Positions 53,224-62,679 of a stretch of DNA of 64,000 bases are shown in pieces. The notes under the pieces were generated by a model, which was not told where the DNA came from, ran no database searches, and saw nothing but the letters and a program-made list of their open reading frames with translations. The position numbers were made by a program, and so were the translations under genes. The stretch is from JAOAFZ01 sp964407325 (GTDB lineage Bacteria > Patescibacteriota > Microgenomatia > UBA1406 > GWC2-37-13), in NCBI GenBank assembly GCA_964407325.1, contig CAYOVA010000005.1, positions 3,451 through 67,450 of the forward strand, given 5' to 3'. Position 1 is the stretch's first letter. The number at the start of each line of letters is the position of its first letter.

Positions 53224-54171
53224 TCAACGATGAATCCGGGGTATGTAGACCTTGAGTTCACCTGTTGCTACCACCCAGCGAAGCCTCTGGTAGCCATTGA
53301 ACCAGAGAAACTGGCCGCTCACGTCGGTAGTCCTCAGGTGAGCTACCACCTCGGCATCCTTGCTTAAGTCCAGGGGGACTGTAAGCACGGTGGTACCGGA
53401 GATAAGGCCGTTTACCGGCAACACCTTGCTCTGGTATCCGCCGCCATCCTCGTACACGGTCATCCGAAGCGTGCCGCTCAGTGGCTCCGTGCCGGTATCC
53501 AGCGTAAAGGAGACCTGTGCCTTGTCGGGCTGCAGCTCAACATCGAGCTCCACCGCTGTAGTGCAGGGCACATGCAGATGGTACTTCTCCGGGAAGGTGT
53601 ACGCCCCCACGGTCTGGAGCTGCGCCTCGGCGATGAAGCCGCACGGCAGCCAGAAGTCGGGATTGTACTCCTTTACCTGCGTCCTGTTGTAGGTCGTTAC
53701 CTGGCGCCATGGCTGGTCTACCTGCCAGAAGATGTAGTACGGAATCCACAGCGAGTGCTGCAACTTCAGCACCCCATTCTCGTACACCAGCTTCGGCAGC
53801 GGGAGGGGCACCTCAGGCGCCTGCACCACAAAACTCAGCCACTCGCTTACCCATCTGTCAGTCACGACCCGCACCGTCGTCTCGCCGCTAAACTGCGGCT
53901 TCCACTGGAAGCTGGTGCGCATGTCATCGAGCTGGAAGTAGTACCAGTGGTGAGGCCCGTTTGTGACACGGACCTCAAGATACATCTTCCCCTCGGGCGT
54001 GGGCGGCGCAGGCTGGTTGAGGGTTAGCGTATGCATCACCCCAACTTGCGCCGCCTCGCTCGTCGAAAGCGTTACTACCTCGGCTGCGCTGGTAGGGGGT
54101 GAAACAATTCCCACCATTACCAACAGAGCAACCATCGCCATCATCCACCTTAGAGTCCGAAGCGTTCTCAT
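53224..54171 (-). CDS. Secreted unknown protein (GC-rich cassette 4)
   Basis: The 315-residue protein has a signal peptide (about 8-30, ending SPPTSAAE), then a beta-rich domain (YLEVRVTNGPHHWYYFQLDD, about 63-82), a central region with FWLPCGFIAEAQLQ and a C-terminal sandwich-like part ending VYIPRIHR. No family is recognised. It is GC-rich throughout and is preceded by AGGAGAA about 8 nt before the ATG, inside a small TCCTG/CAGGA hairpin. TATAAT lies about 50 nt upstream. It sits, inverted, between surface-protein modules A and B. Confidence 0.6.
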   Translation of the reverse strand: MRTLRTLRWMMAMVALLVMVGIVSPPTSAAEVVTLSTSEAAQVGVMHTLTLNQPAPPTPEGKMYLEVRVTNGPHHWYYFQLDDMRTSFQWKPQFSGETTVRVVTDRWVSEWLSFVVQAPEVPLPLPKLVYENGVLKLQHSLWIPYYIFWQVDQPWRQVTTYNRTQVKEYNPDFWLPCGFIAEAQLQTVGAYTFPEKYHLHVPCTTAVELDVELQPDKAQVSFTLDTGTEPLSGTLRMTVYEDGGGYQSKVLPVNGLISGTTVLTVPLDLSKDAEVVAHLRTTDVSGQFLWFNGYQRLRWVVATGELKVYIPRIHR

Positions 54172-54251
54172 CTGAGTTCTCCTGTATCAGGATTTAGTCG
54201 CTGCAAGTATTATAGGATAAAATTTGTCAAAAATCCATCTTCTTCCTCGAT

Positions 54252-54281
54252 TTGACAAGCAGGCCACCTGTTCTTTACTAT
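54252..54281 (+). promoter_or_regulatory. Promoter of module B
   Basis: TTGACA (54252-54257), 18-nt spacer, TACTAT (54276-54281), then 6 nt to ATG 54288. This is one of the clearest complete leaderless promoters in the window. Confidence 0.75.
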
Positions 54282-54287
54282 TGATCT

Positions 54288-55235
54288 ATGGATAATCTTC
54301 CTATGCGTAATCCGAAGATGTATATTTTTGTTGGTGCTGGAATTCTTATTCTTGTTGTTGTAATAATCTCCTTGCTTACTATAACCCGTGACCAGGAAAG
54401 GCGCTCAGCTTCCACTACCCCAATAACCGGAGAACAATATCCAGAAGACACCAACCCTACGCCGGGGCAAGCAAATGTGAATCTTAGAACCAGTTCTCCT
54501 CCATCTAAAGGCGTTATTGCAAAAGTAGGTGAAGAGCTGATATATGAGTCTGACTTAAACTATGAGCTTTCCTTTTATCCGGCTTCAAACGATGGTGAAC
54601 CTGAAACCATTTTGTTTAAAAAACTGATTGAAGATTCTGTTCTTCTTCAAGCGGCGCAGGATGAAGGGTATACCACCCTCGATTCTTCCATCTTTAACTC
54701 TCCAACCAAAGATTATGCGAAACGAATTGAGACTGTTATGCGGTTAAAAGATGAAATCGAGCAAAAAACCTCAACATTCGAAGGGTCAGTAATTGCCATC
54801 TGGTTTCATAACCAAACACCTGGGTCGGTAGGCTATGAACGAGGGAAGCAAATTGCCCAGCAGGAAATGAACACATTGCTCACCGAGCTCTCGGCAAATA
54901 GAATTACCATGCAACAAGCTGGGGAAAGAATACGAGCCAACCAGAATTTGGCTCAAGTTGATTCATCGTGGAAAGCAAATGCGTTTTTTGATTTTGCGGT
55001 ACCGTTTGGCGGAAAAATTACGTACAGTAAGGAAATAGACAGAAGAATTTTTAACGTAGATGAAGGTCAGTTATCCGGAATTATTACCGGAAAAGACCTC
55101 GATCCCCAAACAGGCAAACAAATTGATGCGGTTTACATGATTGCAGAAGTTACAAAACAAGGCGACCGGGCAGCGGTAAGTTACGATAAATGGTTTACTG
55201 CCAAACTCAAAGAATATGAAGTCACTCGTTATTAA
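54288..55235 (+). CDS. Module B small protein: membrane-anchored SurA-N-like chaperone domain
   Basis: The 315-residue paralogue of the 50187 gene has a membrane helix at about 11-31, a Pro/Thr linker and the conserved domain: AKVGEELIYESDLNYELSFY (about 80-99), IEDSVLLQAAQDEGYTTLDS, IFNSPTKDYAKR, then WFHNQTPGSVGYERGKQIA, ending KLKEYEVTRY. It has its own leaderless promoter and overlaps the next gene by exactly 20 nt. A chaperone or export-partner role for the large protein is inferred from the SurA-like pattern and the invariant pairing. Confidence 0.6.
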   Translation: MDNLPMRNPKMYIFVGAGILILVVVIISLLTITRDQERRSASTTPITGEQYPEDTNPTPGQANVNLRTSSPPSKGVIAKVGEELIYESDLNYELSFYPASNDGEPETILFKKLIEDSVLLQAAQDEGYTTLDSSIFNSPTKDYAKRIETVMRLKDEIEQKTSTFEGSVIAIWFHNQTPGSVGYERGKQIAQQEMNTLLTELSANRITMQQAGERIRANQNLAQVDSSWKANAFFDFAVPFGGKITYSKEIDRRIFNVDEGQLSGIITGKDLDPQTGKQIDAVYMIAEVTKQGDRAAVSYDKWFTAKLKEYEVTRY

Positions 55236-57597
55236 ACTATTATCGGTTTTTCTTTTTGCGGGAGCATTTGCACTCCTTGCTTCCCCTGTGTCTGCGTATG
55301 CTCCAAACGTAAAAGGGAAAATATATCAAAATACCGGAGCTCCTCTTCCGGGAATCTGGATTGAATGGACATCGCAAGAATCAGGTGATGACGGCAATCA
55401 GGAAAATAGAGGAACCAGTTACCGGTACGCGGGTACTAACGAAAATGGAGATTTCCTGTTTAAGGGATGGGATCTTGAGGGGACAGTTGACGAGAATGGT
55501 GTGATGTATTCGAATCTGGGTAAGCGCGAGTACGAGGAAAAGATTAATCTTGATTACGATGATGCCAATGGAAAAGAAGCACGGAGAGCCACAAACAACA
55601 AGTTTGATATATTTAACTGCCACAACGAAACTAACAGCTTTAGTTTACGTCTTCCGGAATCGTTGAAGAGTATGAAAGTCGAAGCCAGGTGGAGACGGGA
55701 AAGCGATAACACCTCCTGGAGTGCGTGGACAGCAGACAAAGTTTCATTGCAGGAGGATATTTTTAACAACAGTCATGATTACGAGATAGAGTTCAAGCTG
55801 ACATTACCTAAACAAGCCTCCATCCGCGACATTGATAATGATATCGATCCTCCGTCAATTTCAAACCTAAGCACGCAAATTAATAAAGTTCCTGCGTGTG
55901 TACAAGCAAGTTTGTGTACCGGGAAAGAAGGAGAATGTTCCCGCGACTACAAACCGGCTCCTGGGAAACACAGGGTGTCGCTTTCAGCTATTGGGGATAC
56001 AGGAATTGGTGATGCCAGAAGAAAGCTGACTAACAATGCAAGCCCCATTTGGCTGGTGGAGTGTATTCAAGAGGGCGCGGTAGATTCACCAACATACACC
56101 TGTACTACCGGAAATGCGAAACTTGACGAGAAAATATTCGGACCGGGAAACGACAACGCGAATAAACTGGCGCAAAAGTACGGATATTCGGCAAAGATTT
56201 TCTACACAGACGGCACGCCAACCATCGCTGAAATTACCGACGAAAACAAACAGGATGTGTACGAGTGGGAGACCACTGTTCGTCCCGATGCCGGTCGAAG
56301 AATCTCTAGCGTGTACCTGGCATTGTATGAAGATGATAATTCTGGCGTACCACTTGCAGGAAACAGAAAAACGCAAAAACTGGCAAAGCTCGGATTCGGG
56401 GAAGGGTGTCGGCTGGTAGTTGACCCCTATGGAAAGGTGTTTGATAGCGTATCACTGGAACCGCTTGCTGGAGTAGCTCTTACTTTGCTAAAACAGCGTG
56501 AAGGCGATCAATTTACACCGGTACAACCGAATGAAGTAGTGGGTTCTCTGCATAATCCTCAGCGTACCAGTGGAAATGGAAGCTATAGCTTTGTGGTCCC
56601 TCAGGGTAACTATAAGCTTCAGGTATCCCGCTCGGGATACGAGTTCCCCCCCAAAGAAATAAATCCGAATGTAGGGCAGTTTTTCTCAAATTTATATATG
56701 GGAGACACCATAACGGTAGTAGATGATCCAATATATACCGATGTGCCGATGTCTCCCCTTGATAAAAAACAATCGAATACCTACGCAAAATCAAATCCAA
56801 TAGTTGTCGAAAGTTACTTTATCACCACCGATCACGAAAACATGATTCAGCGGATTGAAGGGGTAGTAAGCCATCCACGGGCGATCGTTGAGGTATATGG
56901 ACAAACACCTAATCATAATAATCCTGGTGAAATGATGCGAACACGCATGCTGGGAAGTGATGAAGCTGATACTTCAGGACGTTTTGAAATAACTGTTGGG
57001 TTAGATACTTTACGGGCAGGAGAAGTAGTCGGCGAACTGGAAGCAAGGAAAAAATCGATTCCTGGACAAAGTAAGTCACAAGCTGCAATCGTGAAAATGC
57101 AACCGGTTCTGGCAACGCTTGATGGGTATGCAACGTCAAACACTGGAGCGGTACTACCCAATGCCAAGGTGGAAGTACGGTTATTGACTACAAACATACC
57201 GGTTGTATCGATAACTGCAGATGAAACAGGTCGATTTATAGTTCCTGTAGATCAAATGCCAGAAGTTCCCTACACACTTGCCTTTACTGATGGAGATACG
57301 GTAAGTACGGTTACTACATCGACATACATTACCAATAACGCAAAACTTTCCGGAAGCCATAACTACTACGCTTCAGCTGGGTCTAGTGTTTTGGGTGATT
57401 TTGACAGATCTACTGTAGAAAATCCAACGGAATCTATGGATGCTCAAGATCAACCTGTGGAAATCCGAAGCACTGATTCTCAAGTACCCTCAGGATTTAT
57501 TCTGGTTGGTATTATTCTAATGATCTTCATAATTGCAGTAACAGCCTTATTGAGCGTTTATATCACTCACGAATCAAAAACAAAAAGGAGACGGTAA
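55216..57597 (+). CDS. Module B large surface protein with C-terminal anchor
   Basis: The 793-residue protein has a signal peptide (about 1-28), three carboxypeptidase-regulatory-like folds (KGKIYQNTGAPLPGIWIEW, GKVFDSVSLEPLAGVALTLL, LDGYATSNTGAVLPNAKVEV), the FNCHNE element and the module-wide VECIQEG...YTCTTGN motif. A C-terminal membrane helix (about 757-781) and a basic tail (THESKTKRRR) anchor it with most of the chain outside. It follows its SurA-like partner by overlap, and the module C small gene starts 2 nt after its stop. Confidence 0.65.
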   Translation: MKSLVIKLLSVFLFAGAFALLASPVSAYAPNVKGKIYQNTGAPLPGIWIEWTSQESGDDGNQENRGTSYRYAGTNENGDFLFKGWDLEGTVDENGVMYSNLGKREYEEKINLDYDDANGKEARRATNNKFDIFNCHNETNSFSLRLPESLKSMKVEARWRRESDNTSWSAWTADKVSLQEDIFNNSHDYEIEFKLTLPKQASIRDIDNDIDPPSISNLSTQINKVPACVQASLCTGKEGECSRDYKPAPGKHRVSLSAIGDTGIGDARRKLTNNASPIWLVECIQEGAVDSPTYTCTTGNAKLDEKIFGPGNDNANKLAQKYGYSAKIFYTDGTPTIAEITDENKQDVYEWETTVRPDAGRRISSVYLALYEDDNSGVPLAGNRKTQKLAKLGFGEGCRLVVDPYGKVFDSVSLEPLAGVALTLLKQREGDQFTPVQPNEVVGSLHNPQRTSGNGSYSFVVPQGNYKLQVSRSGYEFPPKEINPNVGQFFSNLYMGDTITVVDDPIYTDVPMSPLDKKQSNTYAKSNPIVVESYFITTDHENMIQRIEGVVSHPRAIVEVYGQTPNHNNPGEMMRTRMLGSDEADTSGRFEITVGLDTLRAGEVVGELEARKKSIPGQSKSQAAIVKMQPVLATLDGYATSNTGAVLPNAKVEVRLLTTNIPVVSITADETGRFIVPVDQMPEVPYTLAFTDGDTVSTVTTSTYITNNAKLSGSHNYYASAGSSVLGDFDRSTVENPTESMDAQDQPVEIRSTDSQVPSGFILVGIILMIFIIAVTALLSVYITHESKTKRRR

Positions 57598-57598
57598 T

Positions 57599-58576
57599 AT
57601 GGATTATCCTGAAGCAGGAGAAAGTAATGAAATTGCAAATGACAAACAAAAGATACTGATATTTGCCGGGATCGGCATCTTTTTTTTTGTACTCATACTT
57701 TTTGCAATCGTTTCTCAGTTTGCCTCCAACAGAGGGCAGCAAACTGCACAAAATAGCAGCCCAACTCCACCAATACAAACCTCAGGCAATAAACCTCTCT
57801 TTAATGACCCCACCGAGGGGCCGGTAAAAAAAGCAACTCCTCCGGTTGCCGGTGCCGCAGCAAAAATTGGAGCAGAGATTATCTATAACGTAGATGTAAC
57901 TCGTGAAACCTCTGCGCTTCCCAATTCCGATGATTCATCGGTGATTGAACAGGTGTTTAATAAAATGGTAAATGATTCTGTGACGCTGCAGCAGGCTGCA
58001 AAAGAAGGGTACATCAAATTAGATACTACCGTTTTTAATTCCCGGACTAAAGACTACACCAAGCGCATAGAGTTGATTGAAGAGGCTAAGCGCTCTGTGG
58101 AGATGAATGCTGATGGATACAGTGGCAGTTTTGTGGCGATCTGGTTTCATAATCAGAAACCTGGGAGGGTAGGATACGCTCAAGGAAAACAACTCGCCTA
58201 CAATAAAATAAAACCACTCTACGACCAGGTAAAAGCCGGGCAGATGACAATGCTTGAAGCATCTGATGCTATTATTGCAGATGCAAGCCTGGAAGATGTT
58301 GATGAAGCGTTTCGGGTAAACTCGTATGGGGATTTTAAAGTTACCGCTGAAACGCAAGCGACGTTTGATCCTGCTTTTAATGCCAAACTTGCCAAGTTAC
58401 GACCTGGCCAAATTACCGATCTACATCTTGCAAAAGATAAAGATGAACGTGGTAATATGATTGATGCCGTCTACATGTTTGGAAAAGTTGATTCGGTAAC
58501 AGCCAACAAAGGCTATACCAATTATGAAGAATGGCTGGATTTGCACAGGTCAAAATATGAAATTATTCAGTATTAA
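57599..58576 (+). CDS. Module C small protein: membrane-anchored SurA-N-like chaperone domain
   Basis: The 325-residue third paralogue has a membrane helix at about 20-40, a Pro-rich linker and the domain AAKIGAEIIYNVDVTRETSA, VNDSVTLQQAAKEGYIKLDT, VFNSRTKDYTKR and WFHNQKPGRVGYAQGKQLA, ending RSKYEIIQY. It starts 2 nt after the module B large gene with a GGAG about 10 nt upstream, so modules B and C form one transcription unit. The C-terminal 20 nt overlap the next gene. Confidence 0.6.
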   Translation: MDYPEAGESNEIANDKQKILIFAGIGIFFFVLILFAIVSQFASNRGQQTAQNSSPTPPIQTSGNKPLFNDPTEGPVKKATPPVAGAAAKIGAEIIYNVDVTRETSALPNSDDSSVIEQVFNKMVNDSVTLQQAAKEGYIKLDTTVFNSRTKDYTKRIELIEEAKRSVEMNADGYSGSFVAIWFHNQKPGRVGYAQGKQLAYNKIKPLYDQVKAGQMTMLEASDAIIADASLEDVDEAFRVNSYGDFKVTAETQATFDPAFNAKLAKLRPGQITDLHLAKDKDERGNMIDAVYMFGKVDSVTANKGYTNYEEWLDLHRSKYEIIQY

Positions 58577-61019
58577 ACTTCTTATTCTTGCTTTTGCAGC
58601 AGGCTTCTTTGCCTTAACTTCCTCACCTGTGGATGCGGCAATTCCGGTTAAGCGTGTATGTGTGGTAAACCAAAATAACCAGCCGCTCTTATACGAAGAT
58701 GGACAGGGCTTGTGGATCGGTCACAATAACAGTGAAGGGTCAGTTTATTCCCGACGTGCTGGTGCCGATGGTTGTACTGACTTCCCAGATCAGGATGCTG
58801 CCTGGAGTACAACAAGGCAAATTGACACCAATATGGATGGTACCAACGACACAGTTGAAAAAAAGGTGCTGAATGGGAACGACGACCTTGGTTGTGTATC
58901 GGCACCGCAGGGGATGAAAGTTACCCTTCCGGCTTCCTGGGCAGATGAATGGGAGTGTCAGAGTGTAGGGAGTCCCGATGGTCCTTTCCCGTGTTGCAGG
59001 AGTGGCACCAGCCGTGAGTATTATTCGTGTAACGATTGTAAAGTCCATGGGCGGTGGACCGGGTCGGAGTATGTAGGAACCTATCCGGATGAAATTGCCG
59101 GCGATCAGCGCCAGTGCTTTTGCAGCAGAAATACCAGCGGGACAGATGACACGCCGGAATCGCAAGCCCAGGATCAATCGTGTCCGCTATGTTTCCACAA
59201 CAGTGGCCAGCTTCTTAAAATAAAACTCCAGTGCCGTAAAAAAGCCGAGCAAAAAACAGCAAGTTCGGTTACACTCCAAAATCCCAAACCGGAGCAGTTC
59301 GGAACTCCTGCCAACTATATGGTAGATTGTCTTGGCAGCAGGCTCTGTTCGTATGAGGGTACCCCTCTGGAAGATGAGGATGGGGAAGACAATTTGGATG
59401 CAGTAATTTGTTCAGAGCAAAACGAACAGGGTTCAGACACACGCCGTTTTCTTTTGGAAGATTATCGTGATGCTGCGTTAAAATACTCTAAAACTGCAGA
59501 AGACGGGGAAACTCTCAAATCACCGGTATTTATAACCGAGTGTATTATGGAAGGCACCAATGAAGATGACGCTCGCTATGTGTGTACAACGGGGAATGCC
59601 GCCAAAGATGCGGAAATTGGTTTAAAAGCAGCAGGGAGCAATACACCCAGTGCTACTTATCTGGCAAGCACCTACGGTTATAAGGGCGGTTTGCAAGATG
59701 AAGAAGGCCAGCCGGTAACTCAGCCAATTCTCGAAATTGCAAATCTTGCCAGCATTTACGAATGGGTGACTGAAACAACCGAACCGGTGCGAAGTGTTCA
59801 TGCACTGTTTTATGATGCTCAATATGCAGTTGCAATGAGGGCGGGAAACAATCCAACGCAAATTCAAAGAACGCTCAGCACCACCGGTGCTTGTAATCTC
59901 CATATTGATCCGGTAGGACGGGTGTTTGACAACCACACATTGGAACCGATTCCTGGTGTAAACATGACATTGGAACGAAAAGGGGAATCCCAACCTGTGG
60001 CTAAGAGCACGACATTGGCAGATGGTCAATTTTCCTTCTACGTAAGTCCGGGAACCTACAAGCTTCTTGCGCAGGTACGGGATTATGTTTTCCCACTGGT
60101 AGGTTCAGTGAACCAAAAAGCTTCCAGCATCTACAAAAACTTCTACAAAGGGGGAGATATTATTGTAGATCGACAGATTGTGTACACCGATATTCCAATG
60201 CAGCCACAAAACAAGGAAGCGGCGGAGTTTTTTGCGAAGCAAACAAAGCCTGAAGTAATGGACTATTTCCAGTCTCTCAATAAAGAAAAGGGAGAATACA
60301 TAATTCAAGGAAGTGTTTCCCATCCGCTTTCCCGAGTATCAGTAACCTCAGAGGTCGCCAGCCGTCTTGAACGAGGCACCATAAATCAGGGACGAGTCTT
60401 AGCCAGTACAACAGCAGATAAATACGGGCGGTTCAAAGTATCTTTCCCGCTTACCAAGTTAAATCAGAATGAAACGATTGGTTCATTAGAAGTAATTAAA
60501 CCGAAGGATGTCTATAAATTTGGAGGTGGTAATAAAGCTTCCGTTGTGCTTGCACCTATTATGAACGGCATAAAAGGCTTTGCATTTGACAGCAGCGGAA
60601 ATGTGCTTCCCGGTGCTACCGTGGCCGTTAAATTGCCGGTTTTTTCCCAACCGGTATACCAAACGAAGGCTGATGAAAAAGGGTATTTTGAGATTGATCC
60701 AGAACTGCTTCCTCCCATGCCCTACAAACTTACCTTTACTTCTTTGGGAAATAAAGAAGAAATTGTTGACACCCGTTCCTTTATTGCTCAAAATGCCCGG
60801 ATGAATACTAATTTATCCCGTTATTATGCTGCTCGTCCCGATAATGTAATGCAATACGTTCTGGGTGAATCAACAGAATATACCAGCTTAAACGCAACGA
60901 ACGATTTCTTTACCCAAAATCGTCCCGCTGTTTTGGGAGGATTGTTCCTTTTTATGCTTGTGAGCGCTATTCCTTTTTACAATCTTTACACTCACCATGA
61001 ACCCCGGCGTCGAAAGTAA
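58557..61019 (+). CDS. Module C large surface protein with C-terminal anchor
   Basis: The 820-residue protein starts at ATG 58557 (MKLFSIKLLILAF signal peptide); the ORF continues upstream in frame, but the 20-nt overlap seen in modules A and B points to this start. The N-terminal half is Cys-rich (CCRSGTSREYYSCNDCKVHG). The motif TECIMEG...YVCTTGN and two regulatory-like folds (GRVFDNHTLEPIPGVNMTLE, IKGFAFDSSGNVLPGATVAV) match module B. A C-terminal membrane helix (about 790-810) and basic tail (THHEPRRRK) anchor it. Confidence 0.65.
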   Translation: MKLFSIKLLILAFAAGFFALTSSPVDAAIPVKRVCVVNQNNQPLLYEDGQGLWIGHNNSEGSVYSRRAGADGCTDFPDQDAAWSTTRQIDTNMDGTNDTVEKKVLNGNDDLGCVSAPQGMKVTLPASWADEWECQSVGSPDGPFPCCRSGTSREYYSCNDCKVHGRWTGSEYVGTYPDEIAGDQRQCFCSRNTSGTDDTPESQAQDQSCPLCFHNSGQLLKIKLQCRKKAEQKTASSVTLQNPKPEQFGTPANYMVDCLGSRLCSYEGTPLEDEDGEDNLDAVICSEQNEQGSDTRRFLLEDYRDAALKYSKTAEDGETLKSPVFITECIMEGTNEDDARYVCTTGNAAKDAEIGLKAAGSNTPSATYLASTYGYKGGLQDEEGQPVTQPILEIANLASIYEWVTETTEPVRSVHALFYDAQYAVAMRAGNNPTQIQRTLSTTGACNLHIDPVGRVFDNHTLEPIPGVNMTLERKGESQPVAKSTTLADGQFSFYVSPGTYKLLAQVRDYVFPLVGSVNQKASSIYKNFYKGGDIIVDRQIVYTDIPMQPQNKEAAEFFAKQTKPEVMDYFQSLNKEKGEYIIQGSVSHPLSRVSVTSEVASRLERGTINQGRVLASTTADKYGRFKVSFPLTKLNQNETIGSLEVIKPKDVYKFGGGNKASVVLAPIMNGIKGFAFDSSGNVLPGATVAVKLPVFSQPVYQTKADEKGYFEIDPELLPPMPYKLTFTSLGNKEEIVDTRSFIAQNARMNTNLSRYYAARPDNVMQYVLGESTEYTSLNATNDFFTQNRPAVLGGLFLFMLVSAIPFYNLYTHHEPRRRK

Positions 61020-61119
61020 TATCCTGATACTGGTTTTCGCAATTGGTACCCTCCTGTTTTTGGTTGTTACAGCAACCATTGTTCTTTCGTACTTCACTAT
61101 TAAACAAACAAAGAAATAA
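60997..61119 (+). CDS. Small single-TM peptide, 40 aa
   Basis: The ORF MNPGVESN followed by ILILVFAIGTLLFLVVTATI and a basic tail (IKQTKK) overlaps the end of the module C surface gene by 23 nt and stops 18 nt before the comM ATG. One membrane helix with the positive end inside is predicted. The overlap resembles that between the module genes, which supports translation by coupling. No homologue is recognised. Confidence 0.45.
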   Translation: MNPGVESNILILVFAIGTLLFLVVTATIVLSYFTIKQTKK

Positions 61120-61137
61120 ATCTGGTATAATTGTATA

Positions 61138-62655
61138 ATGTTATCCAAGATTTACTCCAGTACTCTTATTGGCATTCAGGGAACTATAGTTGAAGTGGAA
61201 GTGGATGTTTCCGAAAGGGGTTTTCCTTCAATTTCCATTGTTGGGTTGCCTCATAAATCTATAGAAGAAGCAAAAGAACGAATGAGAGCTGCTATTGTAA
61301 GCTCGGGTTTCAAAATGCCAGAGTGCCGGATTACAGTAAACCTGGCTCCGGCTGACATTCCCAAATCGGGTTCGGGATTTGATTTGCCGATGGCCTTAGG
61401 TGTCTTAGCAGGAACAGGAGTTGTTTCGATGGATGGCTGCAAAGATATTCTGGTTGTAGGTGAACTAGCGTTGAATGGCTCAGTAAAACCAGTGCGAGGG
61501 ATATTGGCAACTATACAATCTGCTGTAAACAAAGGCATCTCTCAAGTGGTTGTTCCGGTGGAAAATGCAGAAGAAGCCAGTCTTATTGCTGATGTTAAGA
61601 TTATTCCTGTTGCCACCCTGCAAGAGTTAATTGATTTCTGCAACGGAAAAAGAAAAAGCTTCTCTGTTGCTAAAAAAGCAAGACCAGGAACGATCAACCA
61701 TAAAGATGACTTTTCTTTTATTAAGGGACAAACGCAAGCAAAAAGGGCACTGGAAATTGCAGCTGCCGGATTACACAACATTCACATGAAAGGCCCTCCT
61801 GGGAGCGGAAAAACGGCATTATCGCGAGCGTTCTCATCGATTCTTCCACCGTTAACCCGAGACGAATTGATCGAAGTATGTACGATCTATTCCGCTTCAG
61901 GGTTATCGTTTCAGGAATTTTTATACGGAACCAAACCATTCCGCGCTCCTCATCACACGATTACAAGGAATGGCTTAATTGGTGGCGGAAATCCACCTCG
62001 AGCTGGAGAAATTACGCTGTCACATAGAGGCGTTCTTTTTCTTGACGAACTTCCTGAATTTCCCCGTTCGGTTATTGAATCGCTACGCCAGCCCCTGGAA
62101 GATGCTACAGTATCGATTTCACGATCGGGAAGCTCATTTCAATTTCCTAGTAGAGTACAGTTAATTACCGCCTCGAACCCCTGTCCCTGCGGTTATCTGG
62201 GGCATCCGGAAAAAACCTGTGAATGTACCGTACCAGCAATAACCTCATATCAATCACGGTTAAGTGGACCGTTTCTGGATCGCATTGATATACACATAGA
62301 TATTCCTCCCGTTACAATTGATACATTACTTACAGACAAGCAAGCAGAATCAAGTAGCACTATTCGTGATAGAGTGATGCAAGCGAAGGAAAGACAATCA
62401 TTCCGGTATAGGAATCAACGATATTCGGTAAACGGTGATATTCCATCCCATGATATAAAAAAATACATTTCGCTCCAGTCCGAAGACGAAAAGTTTCTTA
62501 TTTCTGCGATAGAAAAGCTCCACCTTTCTGCACGGGCATATTTTAAGCTGTTAAGGGTATGCAGGACGATATCAGACTTAGATTGTTCTGACAACGTAAA
62601 AAATATACATATCGCTGAAGCTTTGCACTATTGCAAAAGATCGCTTGACAAATAA
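61138..62655 (+). CDS. comM: ComM/YifB-type Mg-chelatase-like AAA+ ATPase
   Basis: The 505-residue protein has the N-terminal ChlI/Lon-S5-like domain (VEVDVSERGFPSISIVGLPH, about 16-35), then Walker A GPPGSGKT (219-226), LFLDELPEF as Walker B, and a C-terminal region with CPCGYLGHPEKTCECT, the family's Cys-rich segment. ComM is a helicase that promotes branch migration during natural transformation; CPR commonly retain it. TATAAT (61126-61131) lies 6 nt before the ATG. Its position beside pilin-like genes fits a DNA-uptake context. Confidence 0.9.
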   Translation: MLSKIYSSTLIGIQGTIVEVEVDVSERGFPSISIVGLPHKSIEEAKERMRAAIVSSGFKMPECRITVNLAPADIPKSGSGFDLPMALGVLAGTGVVSMDGCKDILVVGELALNGSVKPVRGILATIQSAVNKGISQVVVPVENAEEASLIADVKIIPVATLQELIDFCNGKRKSFSVAKKARPGTINHKDDFSFIKGQTQAKRALEIAAAGLHNIHMKGPPGSGKTALSRAFSSILPPLTRDELIEVCTIYSASGLSFQEFLYGTKPFRAPHHTITRNGLIGGGNPPRAGEITLSHRGVLFLDELPEFPRSVIESLRQPLEDATVSISRSGSSFQFPSRVQLITASNPCPCGYLGHPEKTCECTVPAITSYQSRLSGPFLDRIDIHIDIPPVTIDTLLTDKQAESSSTIRDRVMQAKERQSFRYRNQRYSVNGDIPSHDIKKYISLQSEDEKFLISAIEKLHLSARAYFKLLRVCRTISDLDCSDNVKNIHIAEALHYCKRSLDK

Positions 62656-62673
62656 ATTATGGCTTTCTATGAT
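62645..62673 (+). promoter_or_regulatory. Promoter of first VirB2-like gene
   Basis: TTGACA (62645-62650), 17-nt spacer, TATGAT (62668-62673), 6 nt to ATG 62680. The -35 box overlaps the last codons of comM. It shows that ATG 62659, in the spacer, is not the start. Confidence 0.7.
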
Positions 62674-62679
62674 AAGCAT

